A DNA stretch of 39,324 bases from Desulfosporosinus sp. (GTDB lineage Bacteria > Bacillota > Desulfitobacteriia > Desulfitobacteriales > Desulfitobacteriaceae), in the NCBI GenBank assembly GCA_027353165.1, contig DAIEHY010000005.1:1-39324 (forward strand), written 5' to 3'. Below, piece by piece: positions 1 to 7,548 of the stretch. A program made the translations under genes and the position numbers. The notes beneath the pieces were generated by a model. It was not told the DNA's origin, ran no database searches, and saw only the letters and a list, made by a program, of their open reading frames with translations. Numbering within the stretch: the stretch's first letter is position 1; the number at the start of each line of letters is the position of its first letter.

Positions 1-21
1 AGATTTTAATTTATCTGACAT
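1..21 (-). CDS. Start of an unidentified late gene, cut by the window edge
   Basis: An ATG at 21 on the minus strand is preceded by an AAGGATG-type ribosome binding site, and the frame (M-S-D-K-L-K-S) stays open to the window edge. It lies just downstream of the endolysin gene and in the same direction, so it would be the last gene of the lysis end of the prophage or a lysogenic-conversion gene. Only seven codons are visible, so the product cannot be named and the gene itself is uncertain. An ATG three codons upstream is an alternative start. Confidence 0.4.
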
Positions 22-58
22 GCTAATCATCCTTTCAAATAGGTTTTTGAGATTACTC

Positions 59-1396
59 TTAGCCCTTGAAGAAATCCAACAACAGGGCTAAAACTTTCCG
101 GAGTAGCGCAACTGCCCCGCTCTCCGACACTGAAGGAACTATGACTACCTCCTTGGCTATCTCACCGTAGATCCGGACAACGTCCTCACCATACCCATTC
201 CCGGGTACTGCCCAATGCCCATTCAAGTCTTCCCAGTTTGGGCGACTGCCCCGCTGAACCAAACCAAAGCGCGGATCTATCTGTGCGTAGTCACCTAGAT
301 CACCCGTCGAGGCATAGGCAAAAAGGTGTTGCAGCTGCGCGATCACTCCTGCCTCTGGAGTTAAGAACGTCGCGCCCGTGACTCCCTCTCCGACCGCTCC
401 AATTCCGGCGAAGTTATTTTGTCCTGGCTTTACGTCTCCGCCAAACTTCAGGTACCCAGTTTCCTTAATCATCTGGGCCACAGCGTAACCCCATCGGATT
501 CCCAGTACTTCACCATGTTTCTTATAGTGAGGAATGATGTCCAGAGCAACAGGATTATGCTTGAGTAAGAACTGTCGGCACTGTTCGACTGTGACCGTTT
601 CTATGCCCATTATTGGCGTTTTAGGCAGTGTAGGCTCTGGCGCAGGTGTTTGTGCCTTAACGTACTCAAAGACGCTTGCACCATCCGTATTGCGTTGCAC
701 AAGTCCTTTTTGTGCTTGCCCATCATTGACCGCCCTTTTGACTTCGGCAACTGCCGCGTCTTGTGAGCTAAGTGCCATGGTTTGCTTGCCGTCTAGGATT
801 ACGCGGTACAGAATCAGGAGTGGCGGCTGGGTAATAGGTGGAATCGTTGGCTCTGTATAAGCGACCCCCATCGCACGACTGAGGCCTTTACAGATAGCTG
901 TAGCTACAAGCTCATCCCATGAATCCTTCATCATCAGTAACTCTTCGGCTGGATTCGATATAAATCCGATCTCGGTCAAGACAGCTGGGTAACCAATGGT
1001 TTCGCGGAGAACGTGATAGTTAGCAAACTTTACTCCACGATCGGTAAGTCCTGTTGCCTCGACGAGCTCTTTCTGAATCTCTCGAGCGATCTTTTCCCCC
1101 ATTCCTCCTGGAGATAAGGCATAGGTCTCAACCCCGTGTGCACTTGGATCGCTGACGGAGTTAGCGTGAATCGAGAGAAAAACATCCGGTTTGAAATCGT
1201 TCGACTGATCGGTGACATCTTCTAGGTCTCCGTCCTGGATCGCAAGTATATCCCATCCGCTGGCTTTTAGTTTTGCAACTGTCTTAACTCCGACCTCGCG
1301 GGTCTCCGTAGCTTCCTGTAATCCAGTCGGGCCAATAGCACCTGGATCGTATCCTACATCTTTAGGTCCATGGCCGTAGTTAATTACACCTTTCAT
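59..1396 (-). CDS. Two-domain endolysin: N-acetylmuramoyl-L-alanine amidase plus glucosaminidase-like domain
   Basis: This is the cell-wall lysin that releases phage progeny. Residues 1-178 form an Amidase_3 zinc amidase: H9 in YGHG, E28, H77 in SIHAN and the catalytic E142 in LTEIGFISNP are all present. A Pro-rich linker follows at about 180-195, then a short spacer domain (about 195-250) and a second Pro-rich linker at 250-262. Residues 265-420 look like a bacterial glucosaminidase domain with a candidate catalytic Glu at 312 (QMIKETGYL) and the N-N-F-A-G-I-G motif. There is no signal peptide, so export depends on the holin next door, whose reading frame overlaps this gene by 17 bases. Two catalytic domains cutting peptide and glycan bonds are unusual but known in clostridial phage lysins. 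Confidence 0.92.
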   Translation of the reverse strand: MKGVINYGHGPKDVGYDPGAIGPTGLQEATETREVGVKTVAKLKASGWDILAIQDGDLEDVTDQSNDFKPDVFLSIHANSVSDPSAHGVETYALSPGGMGEKIAREIQKELVEATGLTDRGVKFANYHVLRETIGYPAVLTEIGFISNPAEELLMMKDSWDELVATAICKGLSRAMGVAYTEPTIPPITQPPLLILYRVILDGKQTMALSSQDAAVAEVKRAVNDGQAQKGLVQRNTDGASVFEYVKAQTPAPEPTLPKTPIMGIETVTVEQCRQFLLKHNPVALDIIPHYKKHGEVLGIRWGYAVAQMIKETGYLKFGGDVKPGQNNFAGIGAVGEGVTGATFLTPEAGVIAQLQHLFAYASTGDLGDYAQIDPRFGLVQRGSRPNWEDLNGHWAVPGNGYGEDVVRIYGEIAKEVVIVPSVSESGAVALLRKVLALLLDFFKG

Positions 1397-1802
1397 TTTC
1401 TTTACCCTCTCCTTCTTGGGTCTTGCTCTTTAACTTATCAAGAGCCTGGAAAAACTGTTTTGGTATAGGTATACCCATTTTGCCAGCATTCTCTAGAATA
1501 CTAATTGTCTCATTAGAAATTAAACTGTAAATGATGGCATTACGAACAAAGTCGTTTCCACCGATCAGAAAATCTATCTTCTCTGCTACAACCACCAAGG
1601 AGATCAACGCGAGCTTTTTAACGATCCCGCGCAGGCCCTTCTGGCTATTGAGCTCTTTATTGATCCAAGCTTTGGACAACCCAGTGAGATAGTCGATGAT
1701 GATAAAGGTCACTAGGATTTGTACTAACGAATCATATCCCCCGATCAGCCACGCTAAGAATGCGCCTATACCGGCTAGATAACCCCAATAATCATTCAAC
1801 AA
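1380..1802 (-). CDS. Phage holin (toxin secretion/phage lysis holin family)
   Basis: A 140-residue membrane protein that would make the inner-membrane holes through which the endolysin reaches peptidoglycan. Hydrophobic segments are visible at about residues 7-22, 26-42 and 62-80, and the segment F-I-I-I-D-Y-L-T-G followed by the G-L-R-G-I-V-K-K-L motif is typical of the Phage_holin_4 (Cph1/BhlA-like) family. The C-terminus is charged, as expected for the cytoplasmic tail. Its 3' end overlaps the endolysin gene, so the two form a lysis cassette. Length fits the family. Confidence 0.9.
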   Translation of the reverse strand: MLNDYWGYLAGIGAFLAWLIGGYDSLVQILVTFIIIDYLTGLSKAWINKELNSQKGLRGIVKKLALISLVVVAEKIDFLIGGNDFVRNAIIYSLISNETISILENAGKMGIPIPKQFFQALDKLKSKTQEGEGKENERCN

Positions 1803-1821
1803 ATCCCCCGCCTTTCGCGAA

Positions 1822-1851
1822 ACAAAAAAAAAATAACGCCTTGTAAGGCGT
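1822..1851 (-). terminator. Intrinsic terminator between tail and lysis genes
   Basis: Read on the minus strand, ACGCCTT and AAGGCGT (1836-1842 and 1845-1851) form a hairpin followed at once by a run of about ten U residues. It lies between the XkdX gene and the holin, so it should reduce read-through into the lysis cassette or separate tail and lysis transcripts. Confidence 0.75.
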
Positions 1852-1870
1852 GTACATTGTGTTAGTAGAA

Positions 1871-1910
1871 GGGCAAAGAAAAAAGACTATCTCTAGTCCC
1901 TGCTTTGCCC
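1871..1910 (-). terminator. Second hairpin downstream of XkdX gene
   Basis: GGGCAAAG (1871-1878) and CTTTGCCC (1903-1910) are perfect 8-bp arms. Inside them, on the minus strand, GACTA-GAGA-TAGTC is followed by TTTTTT, which by itself has the form of a weak intrinsic terminator. With the hairpin at 1822-1851 it makes a tandem termination region. Confidence 0.55.
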
Positions 1911-1920
1911 GTATTTAAAT

Positions 1921-2061
1921 TTAAACCATTAAGTATACATCACCAGTGATTTCAAGATACTGCTCAGGTGTAATCTTCTCAAACCCGACATATCTACCTA
2001 CTTGAGCCCTTGTCGCCCAGCCTTTGTCGTAATACATCTTAATGCGCTCGAAGTCAGTCAT
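1921..2061 (-). CDS. xkdX: XkdX family small tail protein
   Basis: A 46-residue protein starting at ATG 2061. The sequence begins M-T-D-F-E-R-I-K-M-Y-Y-D-K-G-W and continues with K-I-T-P-E-Q-Y-L-E-I-T-G, the hallmark pattern of XkdX family proteins, which sit between tail fibre and lysis genes in Bacillota phages. The molecular role is not established. The start lies one base beyond the stop of the preceding gene, implying translational coupling. It is followed by two hairpins, so it probably ends the tail transcript. Confidence 0.9.
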   Translation of the reverse strand: MTDFERIKMYYDKGWATRAQVGRYVGFEKITPEQYLEITGDVYLMV

Positions 2062-2062
2062 C

Positions 2063-2350
2063 TTACATCCCTCCCATCAATAGGCGTAAATCAATGTCGA
2101 CGAGTTGCTGGCCTAATATTTGGTTTTCCTGTTGCATTCCTAGAATTTGTAAGTCTTTTTCGACGAGTTGTTGACCGAGGATTTCGGTTTCGGATGGTAT
2201 TCGAATTGGTGCTGGTAGTTCTGCTAACCTTTGCAAGTACGATTCACTAGGTACAACAAGAGTCCTAACAACCATTCCGTTATCCAATTCCTCTATTTCG
2301 TGTAAACCGTCCTCGTCAGTTATCTGATAAGAGTTTAAAATTTCAGGCAA
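2063..2350 (-). CDS. Small tail-region protein with Gln/Leu-rich coiled-coil C-terminus
   Basis: A 95-residue protein of the kind usually found just before XkdX. The N-terminal part (1-50) is a short compact segment (V-V-R-T-L-V-V-P-S). Residues 55-92 contain two near-copies of I-L-G-Q-Q-L-V-[ED]-x-D-L, with hydrophobic spacing that suggests a coiled coil, possibly for trimerisation with the fibre. Function is unknown. It is coupled to XkdX with one base between stop and start. Confidence 0.75.
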   Translation of the reverse strand: MPEILNSYQITDEDGLHEIEELDNGMVVRTLVVPSESYLQRLAELPAPIRIPSETEILGQQLVEKDLQILGMQQENQILGQQLVDIDLRLLMGGM

Positions 2351-2376
2351 AACGTCTCACCCCTATTCGCTTATTT

Positions 2377-3306
2377 TTAAACTAAGGATTTACTACCAAA
2401 AAGCTTTATTTTGGAATCAGAATCGAACAGTGCGGAAAGCGTTATGCGACTTATGGTTGCATTGTAATCCCAAGTTCCGTCCATCTTTAAAAATTTACCC
2501 TCATAACTTGTTGAACCCATAATTGTATGGTAGGCGGGGTTATGGTTAGAAATTAATATATCAACAATATTTGTTCCATAAGGTGCTCCGAATTCCTTAA
2601 CCGCACCCGTAAATACGACGTCTGAGGAATTAAGCACAGAGGTTATAACACCATTGTTATTAGTCCATGCGCTATGCGTGGTCATTATTCCGTTGAATCG
2701 GATAGATAGGTCCCTTACATTTACATCGCTGCTCTTTACATGGGCAATTATCCTGTAAGTGTTATAAGCCGGTATGCTTGTAAAGTCGGCGGAAGTAAAG
2801 TCAGTGGCAGATGTCTTTGTTGCGAGTAATTCCCACACTATTGAACTTGTGTTTATGGCTGAGATAACATTTCCCAGATGCGTAGTTGGGACTAAATTAG
2901 AGGCATCTAAGGGAGCAACGCCGTTTGCAATACCCCTATCGGCGGGGGTTAGTACTTTAGTCCATGCTGACCATACGCTATTTTGAGACTGCCTTATGTA
3001 AGGCGAATTTACACCCAAGGGATAGGCTATTTGGATAGCATACCCGGCCATGTTGATATGTTGAATCACCTCAACATAATGCCATGTAGCCGCTGTTGGT
3101 GCATTTATTAAACCACTACCCTCATAAAATCCCGTCGCTATTACGGTGTTTAAGTCTAGCCCAGTAATAGTAATGGCAGTCCCATTATCGGCGCAAAGCT
3201 GTGTCAATTGCTTTAGATCAAATAGTCTTTGCTCAATCTTGTTCATGTTTAATGCTGATATAGGTGTCGCGCCATCAGCCCAAGTGGTTTTTACATATGC
3301 TGCCAT
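2377..3306 (-). CDS. Tail fibre protein with pyocin-knob domain
   Basis: A 309-residue receptor-binding candidate. Residues 1-40 (TTWADGATPISALNMNKIEQ) are the conserved N-terminus of many Bacillota phage fibres that docks to the tail. Residues about 50-115 match the pyocin-knob pattern: D-L-N-x-V-x-x-T-G-F-Y, T-W-H-Y-V-E-V-I and S-x-W-S-A-W-T-K-V. The remaining 150 residues are beta-rich and unrecognised, and probably form the host-specific tip. The stop of the upstream gene and this ATG share one base (TAATG), showing tight coupling. Confidence 0.85.
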   Translation of the reverse strand: MAAYVKTTWADGATPISALNMNKIEQRLFDLKQLTQLCADNGTAITITGLDLNTVIATGFYEGSGLINAPTAATWHYVEVIQHINMAGYAIQIAYPLGVNSPYIRQSQNSVWSAWTKVLTPADRGIANGVAPLDASNLVPTTHLGNVISAINTSSIVWELLATKTSATDFTSADFTSIPAYNTYRIIAHVKSSDVNVRDLSIRFNGIMTTHSAWTNNNGVITSVLNSSDVVFTGAVKEFGAPYGTNIVDILISNHNPAYHTIMGSTSYEGKFLKMDGTWDYNATISRITLSALFDSDSKIKLFGSKSLV

Positions 3307-3641
3307 TACTGTATCACCTCCACTGTCCAGACTACGGTTAGGCTGTTGGCATTATCCTTCTCTATAGTTACGGATTGAGTCACTATTTCTGTCCCTGTGC
3401 CTAAAGTTGTTGTTGCTCCATTTCCATACAAGGATAAAGTTATTATGCTTCCATTACCTTCTATTTCGGATAACCAAAAGGTAAACTGCTTCTTTTTTGA
3501 GGTAATCACATCAACGCTAGTAGGTATCTTTCTAAAAATCTCCCCAGAAGCAGTCTTTATAGAGATTACAGTTATCGAGTCCATGCTCGCTGCAATCGTT
3601 GCAGCCAACACCAGCGCATTCGCCGCAGTTGTCACACTCAT
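3306..3641 (-). CDS. Small beta-rich tail protein of unknown function
   Basis: I place the start at ATG 3641, giving 111 residues, because it overlaps the TGA of the upstream gene (ATGA) and is preceded by GGGGTGAT; a longer frame starting at 3701 would lie inside the upstream gene. The protein opens with an Ala-rich helix (T-T-A-A-N-A-L-V-L-A-A-T-I-A-A) and continues as alternating beta segments. Position between tail hub and fibre suggests a baseplate or fibre-adaptor part. No family is recognised. Confidence 0.7.
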   Translation of the reverse strand: MSVTTAANALVLAATIAASMDSITVISIKTASGEIFRKIPTSVDVITSKKKQFTFWLSEIEGNGSIITLSLYGNGATTTLGTGTEIVTQSVTIEKDNANSLTVVWTVEVIQ

Positions 3642-5044
3642 AGGATCACCCCGGTTCCACAAATTGTCTGACCGCAGATATGATATTGGTGCAGGAACCA
3701 CGTCAAACCATCATCGACAAATGTCGGAGTGGATATGCTGTCGCCAAAATAAACATACTTCTCAACTACTCCGTCGTTATCATTAAACAAAGTTTTTTCG
3801 AGCGCAGCTAGGCGTTTGTTCATATCCTTTAGTATGCTTACGGCATCACGTTCCCTACTTGCGAGCTGTAGAGCGGGGTTTATGATACCGCTAGTGTCCG
3901 ACTCATAGACGACTTCTTTGATTTGCATGTACTCGTCGATATTGAGAAAGGGGATCTCGATTTTGATAAGCTCACCAGGCTTATAAGTTCCTTCGATTGG
4001 CTCGATCTTTCCATAGATAACGGGGCTCGAATACCTGGACAAATACTGCAGACCCATTTCCTTGGCAAGTATTTTATCGTCTACGTCCACTTTATAGATG
4101 TCCTCGAATAACCCGTATTTCAATTGGGAAGCGAGATCTTCTAGCAGTAGTTTAAAGGGGTACTCATAACTGTAAACGATTGTTCCTGTCCCGCTTACGC
4201 ATAGGTCTGGGATTAATAATTTCTCACTGGCGTTTAGCAGAAAATGCTTGGTTCCTACTTTATTGATGTTCTGTATCCCGACTGTTTTCACTACGCCCCC
4301 AATTGTCACAGCTACGCTTGTTCCATCAGGCGCTCGCGGGGTATATAAAAGGGGTATCGGAACTGTGCCGACTGTTATGCTTTGCGTGAATGGGTCAGAA
4401 GTTGCCTTACCACCTTTTACCCAAAGCTTATTGACAAGCTTGCTTGCGTCTGGCGTAAAGCTTGATGTACCACCTTTGAAATTTATATTTGCCTGACTCA
4501 GAACTATTGGGTTTACCCTGGAAGATTTATCAAAGAAATTAACGTCTAGGTTTTCGTCCACATACCAATCGTAAGCAGCGATCTGACAAAGTTGCTCCAT
4601 GGCGTCCCAGAGGTAATTGTCACCAAAGCGTATGGTCACGACCTTGGTGCAAGATTGGATGTTTATTCTTGTCGCCCAAGGGACGTACTTACTAAACAGG
4701 TCCGTCACAATATCGCTTACTGCTACGTCCGTATAACTCTCTGTTACAATAATCTTCTGCGTCCGGGAGGTGTAAGATGACCCCTCGAAATCCAATGTCC
4801 GGAATGTGCCGTCTAGTGACTTTGGCGGCTTAACCACCCAACCCCTGAATACGTTTTCATCTTGAAAAATTTGGACGTCGGATCCTACTGGGAAGGTATC
4901 AACGAGTGACTCATCAAAGCTTAGTAAGGATAGGCTGAACGAGCCCGCTCTATCATTTGTGGATAGAGCTGTTTTGCAAGACTCATAAGACACTATTTCC
5001 TGTTGCACTCCACCAGGGGGCGTCATCTTGATTCTTGTGCCCAT
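3638..5044 (-). CDS. Tail hub / baseplate-type tail protein
   Basis: A 468-residue protein directly after the tape measure gene, the place of the tail hub in siphoviruses. The N-terminal 100 residues (S-L-L-S-F-D-E-S, G-S-D-V-Q-I-F-Q-D, V-F-R-G-W-V) and the central A-Y-D-W-Y-V-D-E-N-L-D-V-N-F-F segment resemble the gp27/gp37-like hub fold with its first two beta-barrel domains. The region E-L-I-K-I-E-I-P-F-L-N-I-D-E-Y-M-Q-I-K-E-V resembles the closing barrel segment of this fold, and residues 405-420 form a short coiled coil. No peptidase or lysozyme domain is visible. The start ATG shares a base with the tape measure stop. Confidence 0.75.
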   Translation of the reverse strand: MGTRIKMTPPGGVQQEIVSYESCKTALSTNDRAGSFSLSLLSFDESLVDTFPVGSDVQIFQDENVFRGWVVKPPKSLDGTFRTLDFEGSSYTSRTQKIIVTESYTDVAVSDIVTDLFSKYVPWATRINIQSCTKVVTIRFGDNYLWDAMEQLCQIAAYDWYVDENLDVNFFDKSSRVNPIVLSQANINFKGGTSSFTPDASKLVNKLWVKGGKATSDPFTQSITVGTVPIPLLYTPRAPDGTSVAVTIGGVVKTVGIQNINKVGTKHFLLNASEKLLIPDLCVSGTGTIVYSYEYPFKLLLEDLASQLKYGLFEDIYKVDVDDKILAKEMGLQYLSRYSSPVIYGKIEPIEGTYKPGELIKIEIPFLNIDEYMQIKEVVYESDTSGIINPALQLASRERDAVSILKDMNKRLAALEKTLFNDNDGVVEKYVYFGDSISTPTFVDDGLTWFLHQYHICGQTICGTGVIL

Positions 5045-6807
5045 TAAAAATCGCCCCCTGTGCTAAGCCCGTAAGTATTGGCTATCTCCCCACTAACTAT
5101 CTTTGCGAGCTCTTTCATGCCTCCAGATCCAACCACTGTTCCTTGATTAATAAATTGTACAATTAGCCCGCCGGTGCTTTTGCGATTGATCGCAGAGTTC
5201 TTTGCCATCTCCATGCTCACATCATGTGGGATAATCCTTGTCCCACTGGGGAGGTCTAGGATCTCACCGCCCAGCTCATTGACCCAAGTCAATCCACCCT
5301 CAAAGTTATCTGTCCCACCTGCGTGCTCTGGAACGTTCTTTGAGAGCTTCGAGCTTGTGCTAACGTTCTTACTTGAGGCAGGAGTACTGTTCCAACTTTT
5401 CAGCCAATCAATGGCGGTCTTGATTGCCCCGGTAACTTTCTCGAAAACGCTTACCACATCTTCGACCACTCCAATCACGATATCAAAAGCCGCCTTAACG
5501 ACGTCCCCGATGAGAGGAAATGTCGGAGAAATAAAGTCCCATAACGCTTTAAGAATAGGCAATAATAGGTTTTTAAAGATATCCCAAACGATCGTGACGA
5601 CATTTTTAATAACTGTAAATACGCCCGATACGATAGTTTCTATTTGAGGCATATAACTACTAATCATGTTGTACAGACCAGCGATGATCGGTAATAGATT
5701 TTCCTTAAAAAACGTCCAGGCTCCGGTTACGACTAGCAATATCGCGTCAAAAACACTTTGCATCGTTGACTGTATTTCTGGCATGTGCAACATCACATAA
5801 TCGTATACCTCTTTGTAAATCGGCAATATATTCGTCTTGAAGAAGTCCCAAAGGGTTTTAACCACAGTTATGATAGCATTGAAAACGGTTTCGCTAGTCG
5901 CCTGAATGGCTGGCCAATTGGTCTGGATAAACGAAGAAACCCCTTGAATAATTGGCATGAAGTTTTTCTGGAAAACGTCTGTGGCCCCCCCAACAACACT
6001 CCCGATAGCGCCAAAAACATTTGTGAAGAAATTAGCGATAGCGGGAAGGTGAGGCGTAACCCAGTTTAAGAACTCCGTCATTTTTGGCAGTAACGCGGTT
6101 CCAATAGTTTCAGTCACATTTCCCATGGCGTTCTTTGCGATCTCCAACTGACCCGCGAATGTTTTACCGGCTGCCTCTGCAGATCCGCCAAACTCCTTGT
6201 TAAGCTCAGCCAGGATGATCTTTTGAGCCCCCGCCATGTCGCCGGTCTCCTGGAGCTTCTTGATCACAGATTTCTGATCTTCGCTAAAACTAACGCCAAC
6301 TCGACTTAAGGCCGTAATCCCGTTTATCGGATCGTTCAACGCTTTACCCAGGGCTATGGATTGCCCGGCAGCATCTCCACCCAAAGCTGTGGCCATATCG
6401 AGCGCTGTTTTAGTTGCATCGGGAAATACGTCTTTACCGATATTGGTAAATGTGAGAAGCAATGATTCAGCGGCCTGCGTGGATTCAGCTGAAAACTTTG
6501 TTGTCCCTTCTAGGGCATCCGCTAGATCGGTCAGCTCATCCCGTGTAACTCCTGCTGCCCCACCAGTAGATTCCAGGACCGCGTCTAGCTGAGCAAGAGA
6601 CGATTCTGCTTCTGCCGCATCCCCAATGGATGCTAAGGCTATACCGCCCAAAGCCACCGCGAGTCCAGCACCCCATTTAGCAACCGACCCGATCATACTC
6701 CCAAAACTACCTGATGTTTTTTGAGCCTTAGTTTCTATGTCGTCGAGCTTGCCCTCAACACCTTCGTCTTTTAGAAGGATCGAGCCAAAAAGACTGAATA
6801 TCTCCAA
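5044..6807 (-). CDS. Tail tape measure protein
   Basis: A 587-residue tape measure protein that sets tail length. The N-terminal 240 residues contain the TP901-type core (L-T-D-L-A-D-A-L-E-G-T-T-K-F-S and G-K-A-L-N-D-P-I-N-G-I-T-A-L-S-R-V-G-V-S-F). From about 260 to 460 there are four to five degenerate repeats of roughly 45 residues, each with a W-x-F-F-K-x-N-I/L-L-P-I core followed by a P-x-I-x-x-x-x-x-x-V-F motif. The C-terminus carries the usual G-G-x-x-W-V-N-E-x-G-G-E-I-L segment. At the commonly used 0.15 nm per residue this predicts a fairly short tail near 90 nm. Confidence 0.93.
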   Translation of the reverse strand: MEIFSLFGSILLKDEGVEGKLDDIETKAQKTSGSFGSMIGSVAKWGAGLAVALGGIALASIGDAAEAESSLAQLDAVLESTGGAAGVTRDELTDLADALEGTTKFSAESTQAAESLLLTFTNIGKDVFPDATKTALDMATALGGDAAGQSIALGKALNDPINGITALSRVGVSFSEDQKSVIKKLQETGDMAGAQKIILAELNKEFGGSAEAAGKTFAGQLEIAKNAMGNVTETIGTALLPKMTEFLNWVTPHLPAIANFFTNVFGAIGSVVGGATDVFQKNFMPIIQGVSSFIQTNWPAIQATSETVFNAIITVVKTLWDFFKTNILPIYKEVYDYVMLHMPEIQSTMQSVFDAILLVVTGAWTFFKENLLPIIAGLYNMISSYMPQIETIVSGVFTVIKNVVTIVWDIFKNLLLPILKALWDFISPTFPLIGDVVKAAFDIVIGVVEDVVSVFEKVTGAIKTAIDWLKSWNSTPASSKNVSTSSKLSKNVPEHAGGTDNFEGGLTWVNELGGEILDLPSGTRIIPHDVSMEMAKNSAINRKSTGGLIVQFINQGTVVGSGGMKELAKIVSGEIANTYGLSTGGDF

Positions 6808-6841
6808 ATCGTGTCACCTCCTTCGGGCATTGCAAGGGCAT

Positions 6842-7165
6842 CTATTGACTAATAGATGCCCTTTGATCAACTTCTTTAATTCTCTCGGCAGCCTCGAGGA
6901 TCTGTTTAATGTCGGCTTTCTCTACTGTCTTCGTCTTGGCCTTGAATGCTAAATCCTTGTAATCTTTGAAAGACATGAACGTTTCCGCGTTCATTTTTCC
7001 AAAGTCAACGAGCCACTGCTGCCAAAGCCTATCTTCAATATCTTTCCTGTGTGCGTCTACAAGCAGCCGTGTGACGTTTTTCAAGCTAGATTTTGTAGTT
7101 GGGGTAATCCCATAGTGGCTATGCAATAAATATAATGTTTTCGAGTAACCTACTGCATAGCCTGT
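6842..7165 (-). CDS. Frameshift extension of the tail assembly chaperone (GT-like part)
   Basis: This 107-residue frame has no ribosome binding site and no good start of its own; the nearest start codon is a TTG at 7126. It is open, in the -1 frame, through the end of the upstream chaperone gene, and is expected to be made by -1 slippage at 7165-7171. The joined product would be 215 residues. The segment around the join (L-Y-L-L-H-S-H-Y-G-I-T-P) resembles the short-helix motif seen at the start of second chaperone parts. The downstream half is charged and helical (W-Q-Q-W-L-V-D-F-G-K-M-N). Position just before the tape measure gene is the classical place of G/GT proteins, which load the tape measure for tail assembly. 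Confidence 0.8.
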   Translation of the reverse strand, partial: TGYAVGYSKTLYLLHSHYGITPTTKSSLKNVTRLLVDAHRKDIEDRLWQQWLVDFGKMNAETFMSFKDYKDLAFKAKTKTVEKADIKQILEAAERIKEVDQRASISQ

Positions 7166-7171
7166 TTTAAA
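7117..7171 (-). promoter_or_regulatory. Programmed -1 ribosomal frameshift signal
   Basis: On the mRNA the heptamer U UUA AAA (7171-7165) sits in the zero frame of the first chaperone gene, five codons before its stop. Two bases later a perfect 9-bp stem begins: GGCUAUGCA (7162-7154) pairs with UGCAUAGCC (7125-7117) across a 28-base loop. Slippage by -1 leads into a frame open for 107 residues. Slippery site, stem, overlapping open frame and genomic position all agree. The 2-base spacer is shorter than the usual 5-9, so the first pairs may be melted in the paused ribosome. Confidence 0.82.
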
Positions 7172-7488
7172 AAATCCGTCGTATCCTTGTCCTCAAAGAT
7201 AGTTCTAACGCTGTTGATGGTTTTCATAAAACTTTGCGTTTTAACTTCTTCAACGGTTTTATCTTCAAAGACTGCAACAATCTCAAAGATTTCGGTCTTT
7301 ACCTTTGCGGAATTAGCTAAGACAAATTTCAGGAGACCAATCCCCAGAATCTTCTCATTGGGTTTTTCTTTCCCTTTAATTTCTTTGGCAATTTTCTCTC
7401 TGTAACCGTCCATGTCTAATTTGTCATACATCGCTACGACGCTAGGTAGCATGTCAAAGGCTTTCTCAGTGTTAAACAATTTAATCAC
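7150..7488 (-). CDS. Tail assembly chaperone (G-like protein)
   Basis: A 112-residue acidic and helical protein located between the major tail protein and the tape measure, where siphoviruses encode the first tail assembly chaperone. The sequence (F-D-M-L-P-S-V-V-A-M-Y-D-K-L-D near the N-terminus and a C-terminal E-D-K-D-T-T-D-F-L-K-Q-A-M-Q) fits the helical chaperone families of Bacillota phages. Most ribosomes would stop at 7150; a minority would slip at 7165-7171 and make the fused form. A hairpin terminator upstream (7514-7544) should lower its mRNA relative to the tail tube protein. Confidence 0.82.
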   Translation of the reverse strand: MIKLFNTEKAFDMLPSVVAMYDKLDMDGYREKIAKEIKGKEKPNEKILGIGLLKFVLANSAKVKTEIFEIVAVFEDKTVEEVKTQSFMKTINSVRTIFEDKDTTDFLKQAMQ

Positions 7489-7513
7489 GCCATTTCAAAT
7501 TATTTTGAGAGTA

Positions 7514-7544
7514 TAAGAAGCACCCTTTCATCGGGTGCTTCTTA
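7514..7544 (-). terminator. Hairpin between tail tube and chaperone genes
   Basis: TAAGAAGCACCC (7514-7525) and GGGTGCTTCTTA (7533-7543/44) make a perfect 12-bp stem with a 7-base loop. The sequence after it on the minus strand is only moderately U-rich, so partial termination is likely, which would favour high expression of the tail tube protein over the chaperones. Confidence 0.65.
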
Positions 7545-7548
7545 AGAT

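Noticed and set aside
534-860. 108-codon plus-strand frame opposite the endolysin
   Set aside because: It is a shadow of the endolysin gene with no binding site and no recognisable protein features.
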